64,000 nt of DNA from Gonocerus acuteangulatus (Eukaryota; Arthropoda; Insecta; Hemiptera; Coreidae), in assembly GCA_946811695.1 (NCBI GenBank), contig OX328125.1:45498845-45562844 (forward strand). Reading direction: 5' to 3'. Position 1 is the first letter of the stretch, and the number at the start of each line of letters is the position of its first letter. Under the pieces are notes generated by a model that was not told the origin of the DNA, did no database searches, and saw only the letters and a program-made list of their open reading frames with translations. Positions 60,791 to 64,000 of this stretch are shown one piece after another. The position numbers and the translations under genes were made by a program.

Positions 60791-60923
60791 TGAGGCTGAA
60801 TTTAATGTTTAAGAGTGTTCCCCTGAAGAGGCACCAAAAAGGGTGCGAAACATGTAGGGAAGATAAATAAAAAGTGTAAAAGTGTGTGGCGATATTTTAT
60901 TGACCTTCCGCCTTATTCGCCAG

Positions 60924-60925
<2 letters not shown>
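60791..60925 (+). mobile_element. Penelope-like terminal segment
   Basis: Contains the hammerhead-like motif and the segment GATATTTTATTGACCTTCCG, shared with 23665 and 57330. It passes directly into (TA)n at 60926-60961. No ORF attached. Confidence 0.55.
60808..60867 (+). ncRNA. Hammerhead-ribozyme-like motif, core intact
   Basis: CTGAAGA (60823-60829; position 7 is variable in hammerheads), stem II GCACC/GGGTGC closing an A-rich loop (60831-60846), GAAAC (60847-60851), then stem III ACATGT as a loopless palindrome, A at 60856 as the cleavage base. Stem I: TTCCC (60818-60822) pairs GGGAA (60857-60861), and TTTA (60808-60811) pairs TAAA (60864-60867) across an internal loop. One unpaired G follows CTGAAGA, as in the 2038 motif. 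Cleavage untested. Confidence 0.6.

Positions 60926-60961
<36 letters not shown>
60926..60961. repeat. (TA)n microsatellite
   Basis: About 36 bp of TA repeats followed by T9. Confidence 0.95.
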
Positions 60962-60971
<10 letters not shown>

Positions 60972-62281
60972 TTGTTTTTAATTACTAACTTTTAAGAGCG
61001 GATATCTCGAAAACTTAAGATATCTGAGAAAACTTGATTGAATAAAACTTGTAGCAAATTAATCAGTTTTAATTTTTGTAGACTAGTCATTTCGCTGAGG
61101 ATGCATAGTTTCCGAGATATAAGCGAAAACCGGCAAATGGGATTCTCTAAATCTCCATCCCTCGTTCAAAGGCTACGGATGGGAACTTTTGATATGTTCA
61201 TCTCCTAACTAGTCCAAACACAGTTACACAGCCAAAAATTGTGTTCCAATCATTTCCCTCTATACCTGTGCTTCAGGATTCGTTGCCTGGGCCATCATGT
61301 TTATTTTGTGTTTAGGAATGAGACTTTAACTACCCACCTTCCTTAGTTTTTCAGCTACTGCATGACGGACTTTAGGTACTTGCATGCTATTCTCGATGTA
61401 ATACGAATATATTTTGAGGAATAAGGCTGAATTTAATGAGGTTTCTAGGAGAGCAGGATGTTGTGAGTTTCACCCCGGACCTATTTCAACGCCCCCAAGT
61501 TTCACTTCTCACGAGCAAAGCTTACTCCCGTCGTGTATAGTTTTGCAAGGAGCGTTAAGCTTCATTATCGTTAATTACTTCATTCATAGTAGGAGATAAA
61601 AAAGCTCTACCTGAAGACTGCTGAGAATACATTTTGCATTTTTTTTTATTTATTTATTTAGAATTTACAACAATGAAATTAATACATCCAGTAAATTGTT
61701 GTAAGTCTATTGTGCCTCTATATATATGTGTGTGTGTGTAAATATATAGAAATAAATATGAAGTTTTTGGAAGCTTGTTTCATTGGTTCGACATCATAAC
61801 CACGGGTGCAGAGAGGAAGAATTAAGGCCAAAGAGGATTATAAATAGGAGTATTCCTATTTTAAATTATTAAAAATTACATATGCATTTTTCGGATCCAC
61901 CGTTAAAATACATCAGTATAATTCTTTCACGGGGAAAATAATCAATAGCAAATATGTTTCGATTTTACCTCATACTTTTAAAGGGGCTGTGAGAGACCAT
62001 ACCCGCAAAACAATTAGCTTTTGGAATGAATAGCCTCGGGTAGGATAGGATAATATATTGTAAACTATATTATAGTTTACTCGGCGATAAACTACATTTG
62101 GCCTTGAGTTTTAGTGGCTAAGTCTATAACATGCGTTGTGGTTCACATTTTTAATTTCATTTTCTTCCTGTTCTATTTTTATTTTTATTTTTTTTTTTAT
62201 TTTTTTTTTTTTTTATTTTTTTTTTTTTTTACTATCAAATTATTTGCCTCTACTTAAAATGAAGACTAAAATTGTAAAAAG
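60962..62281. other. No gene recognised; possible element R relic
   Basis: After (TA)n, GGATATCTCGAAAACTTAAG recalls the element R phrase 'ATATCTCGAAAACGGTT', suggesting a very diverged copy. The rest is AT-rich with T-runs near 62190-62230. Confidence 0.4.
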
Positions 62282-62289
62282 AGGCAATC

Positions 62290-62402
62290 ATCCAACGGAC
62301 ATAGCCACGTTGAATACACCGGTTCCCGTAGATCACCGAAGTTAAGCAACGTCGTGCGTGGCCAGTACCTGAGTGGGTGACCGACCGTGCTGAAAAAAAA
62401 AT
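62290..62402 (+). pseudogene. 5S rRNA retropseudogene or 5S-SINE head with A-tail
   Basis: CCAACGGACATAGCCACGTT, GAATACACCGGTTCCCGTAG, ATCACCGAAGTTAAGCAACG, GTGCGTGGCCAGTACCTGAG and TGGGTGACCG form an ordered match to about 100 nt of 5S rRNA. The 3' end is lost and replaced by A8. AGGCAATC flanks it (62282-62289 and 62403-62410). Lacks the SINE body seen at 5711 and 7231. Confidence 0.85.
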
Positions 62403-62412
62403 AGGCAATCGC

Positions 62413-62595
62413 GGGGTCTCCCCATGGTCTAGTGGCTAACGCCTTGGATTCTCATGCGGGAGATGGGGATTCGAGTCCCGCCTGCAGCAGAGATTTTTCT
62501 CATTCACGGCTCGATGAGAAAATTCCCTGCTGGATGTTGGCGCTAATGGCCCAGATGTCGGAATGTCTTAAAAGAAAAATAAATAAATAAAAAAT
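62413..62595 (+). mobile_element. SINE-A, full length, with 13-bp target duplication
   Basis: GGGGTCTCCCCATGGTCTAG (A box), GATTCGAGTCCCGCC (B box), GATGTTGGCGCTAATGGCCC, and an AAATAAATAAAAAATAAT tail. Perfect duplication AATAGGCAATCGC (62400-62412 and 62596-62608). Confidence 0.92.
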
Positions 62596-62608
62596 AATAG
62601 GCAATCGC

Positions 62609-62789
62609 TAATGCATTAGCACCGAGTTTGAGAATATATGATTTTCGGGACCACCTAGGATTACTTTCAGAGCATTTGGATTTATGAAAAAATGTCTTGA
62701 CATTTTTAATTATTCTACTTACCCGGCTTACAACACTTTCAAACTATTGTACGAGTTCGTTAACTCGCATAGTCGGTCCATTTGGAAAG

Positions 62790-62834
<45 letters not shown>

Positions 62835-63028
62835 CTTTTTCATTTGCTTGTACTTCTTACATTACTTGTAATGATTATGTTATTTAAATACATATATAAT
62901 ATTAAGATAGAAATGTTCATCAAATAATTAGGAAAACAAAATGATAAAATGAAACTTTAAACATAAAAGTAATTGTATCTAAACAAAAATAACACTCTAA
63001 TAAGTGAGTATTAAATACTCTCTTAATG
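62609..63028. other. No gene recognised; long poly-T
   Basis: A T-run of about 43 at 62791-62834. Nothing coding. Confidence 0.5.
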
Positions 63029-63194
63029 GTTTTTTTTTTTTTTTTTTGAACAATAATAAGTCTAACCACATATATCAGAACTTCAATTTAAATTTTATTT
63101 GAATATTATTCAATAATATTCAAATAAAATTTAAATTCAAGTGCCTGATATATGTGGTTAGTCTTATTGTTCAAAAAAACAAAAAAAAAAAACA
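63029..63194. mobile_element. Palindromic fold-back MITE bounded by T-run/A-run
   Basis: T17, then GAACAATAATAAGTCTAACC and ACATATATCAGAACTTCAAT on the left. On the right their complement ends in GTCTTATTGTTC and an A-run. Arms of about 80 bp, spacer of only a few bases at about 63108. No ORF. Confidence 0.8.
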
Positions 63195-63826
63195 TAAATT
63201 CTAATTTTAATTTGCTTTATCTATATCTATACTTTTGAAATTTCTTTATTATATTTATCAAGTAAAATATTTGGTAGGAATGGGGGTTTAATCCAGAACC
63301 AAATAAATAATTTTCCGTCCTGTTTTCTTTACTTTCTTGCATTTACCCAACTATTAAAGAACATGTGGTGTAAAAAGAAAGCAAAAGACTTACATTAGAA
63401 AGTGTGGTTTACTCCTGAACAAAAAATAACAAATAATTAATTGAGCCGTGCATTGCAAATATAAAAAAGCGAAACTATGTGTGTTTATATTGTATTTATA
63501 TAGTTATTTGATACACTGATCCCCCCATAAATTGATCAAAATCTTCAGCAACTGCAGTCAAGAAGGTAGATGCATCCGTAGAATAGAAAATAATAACATT
63601 TTATTCGCTAGGGATGTCTGTACTTGGTTGATACCCAATCAACTTTTAAAACCTGTTAAGGCCGAGTGAAGATAGTGAAAGTGGCTGATGATCACTTTCT
63701 CATTAGAAATCCAAAATGTTTCGCTTAATATTGGCTCCTAAAGTATTGCCAAGAACGTGCACTGCATTTATTGCAAGTGTGAATTATCCTCTCTATAGCC
63801 AACTAAAAGATCCCTTTGTCGATTAC

Positions 63827-63858
<32 letters not shown>

Positions 63859-64000
63859 ACGAACGTTATTTATGTGTACACACACACACAAGCTCATATG
63901 TATGTGTATATATATTTAATTCTTTTCCGAAATGTTTATGCCTACTTAAACCCTTCTAAATACTGGGAAAAATATCACATCTGCCTTGAAGATGTGAATT
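63195..64000. other. No gene recognised
   Basis: AT-rich with a poly-T run at 63829-63851 and a short (CA)n at 63881. No coding signal to the window edge. Confidence 0.45.

Noticed and set aside
62291..62392. Functional 5S rRNA gene
   Set aside because: The 3' end is missing, it ends in poly-A and has a target duplication; it is a retrocopy.
62136..62927. Phe-rich frames
   Set aside because: Translations of poly-T runs.

Overview
The window is a repeat-dominated, AT-rich stretch of an animal nuclear genome, almost certainly an arthropod. It has split genes with GT-AG introns, tRNA- and 5S-rRNA-derived SINEs, several non-LTR retrotransposon clades, Penelope-like elements, cut-and-paste transposon relics and very many (TA)n microsatellites. 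The only gene I can name is a homologue of pinocchio, an arthropod cysteine-rich protein first described in Drosophila olfaction. The species cannot be told from the sequence.

Layout. 1-2.8 kb: a minus-strand R1/LOA-like LINE split by a 1.9-kb repeat ('element R'), itself hit by a truncated SINE and by a small Penelope-like element with a hammerhead-ribozyme-like motif. 2.8-10.2 kb: microsatellites, two 5S-derived SINEs, a second element R carrying a tRNA-derived SINE, and a second SINE family. 10.6-12.1 kb: a hAT-type palindromic MITE with a perfect 8-bp target duplication, a 45-bp micro-insertion with a 14-bp duplication, and a long fold-back element. 12.3-17.1 kb: the pinocchio gene, with a TATA/CCAAT promoter, a non-coding 5' exon, three coding exons (137 aa) and a mariner-type MITE in an intron. 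18.4-25.5 kb: more element R fragments, SINEs, a Tc1/mariner-superfamily relic and inverted repeats. 26.5-28.3 kb: a jockey/CR1-like LINE split by a SINE. 29.5-29.8 kb: a probable first coding exon of an unidentified gene. 31-34.3 kb: a piggyBac relic, then a Penelope-like relic with GIY-YIG remains between inverted arms. 37.5-44.9 kb: three more LINE relics, a second Tc1/mariner-type relic carrying a Penelope-like insertion, and a scrambled 140-bp tandem repeat. 49.1-50.7 kb: a SINE split by a 1.4-kb transposon whose ends have the layout of V(D)J recombination signals (heptamer, 23- or 13-bp spacer, nonamer-like A-tract, 5-bp CGGCG duplication), i.e. a Transib-like element. 51-64 kb: microsatellites, small MITEs, Penelope-like ends (one with an intact hammerhead-like core) and a 5S/tRNA-SINE tandem insertion.

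Apart from pinocchio and the 29.6-kb exon I see no convincing host coding sequence. Most open frames in the window run through (TA)n or poly-T tracts or are decayed transposon fragments. The main biology is nested insertion: host sequence, then LINE or DNA transposon, then SINE or Penelope-like element, often with target duplications that fix the order of events.
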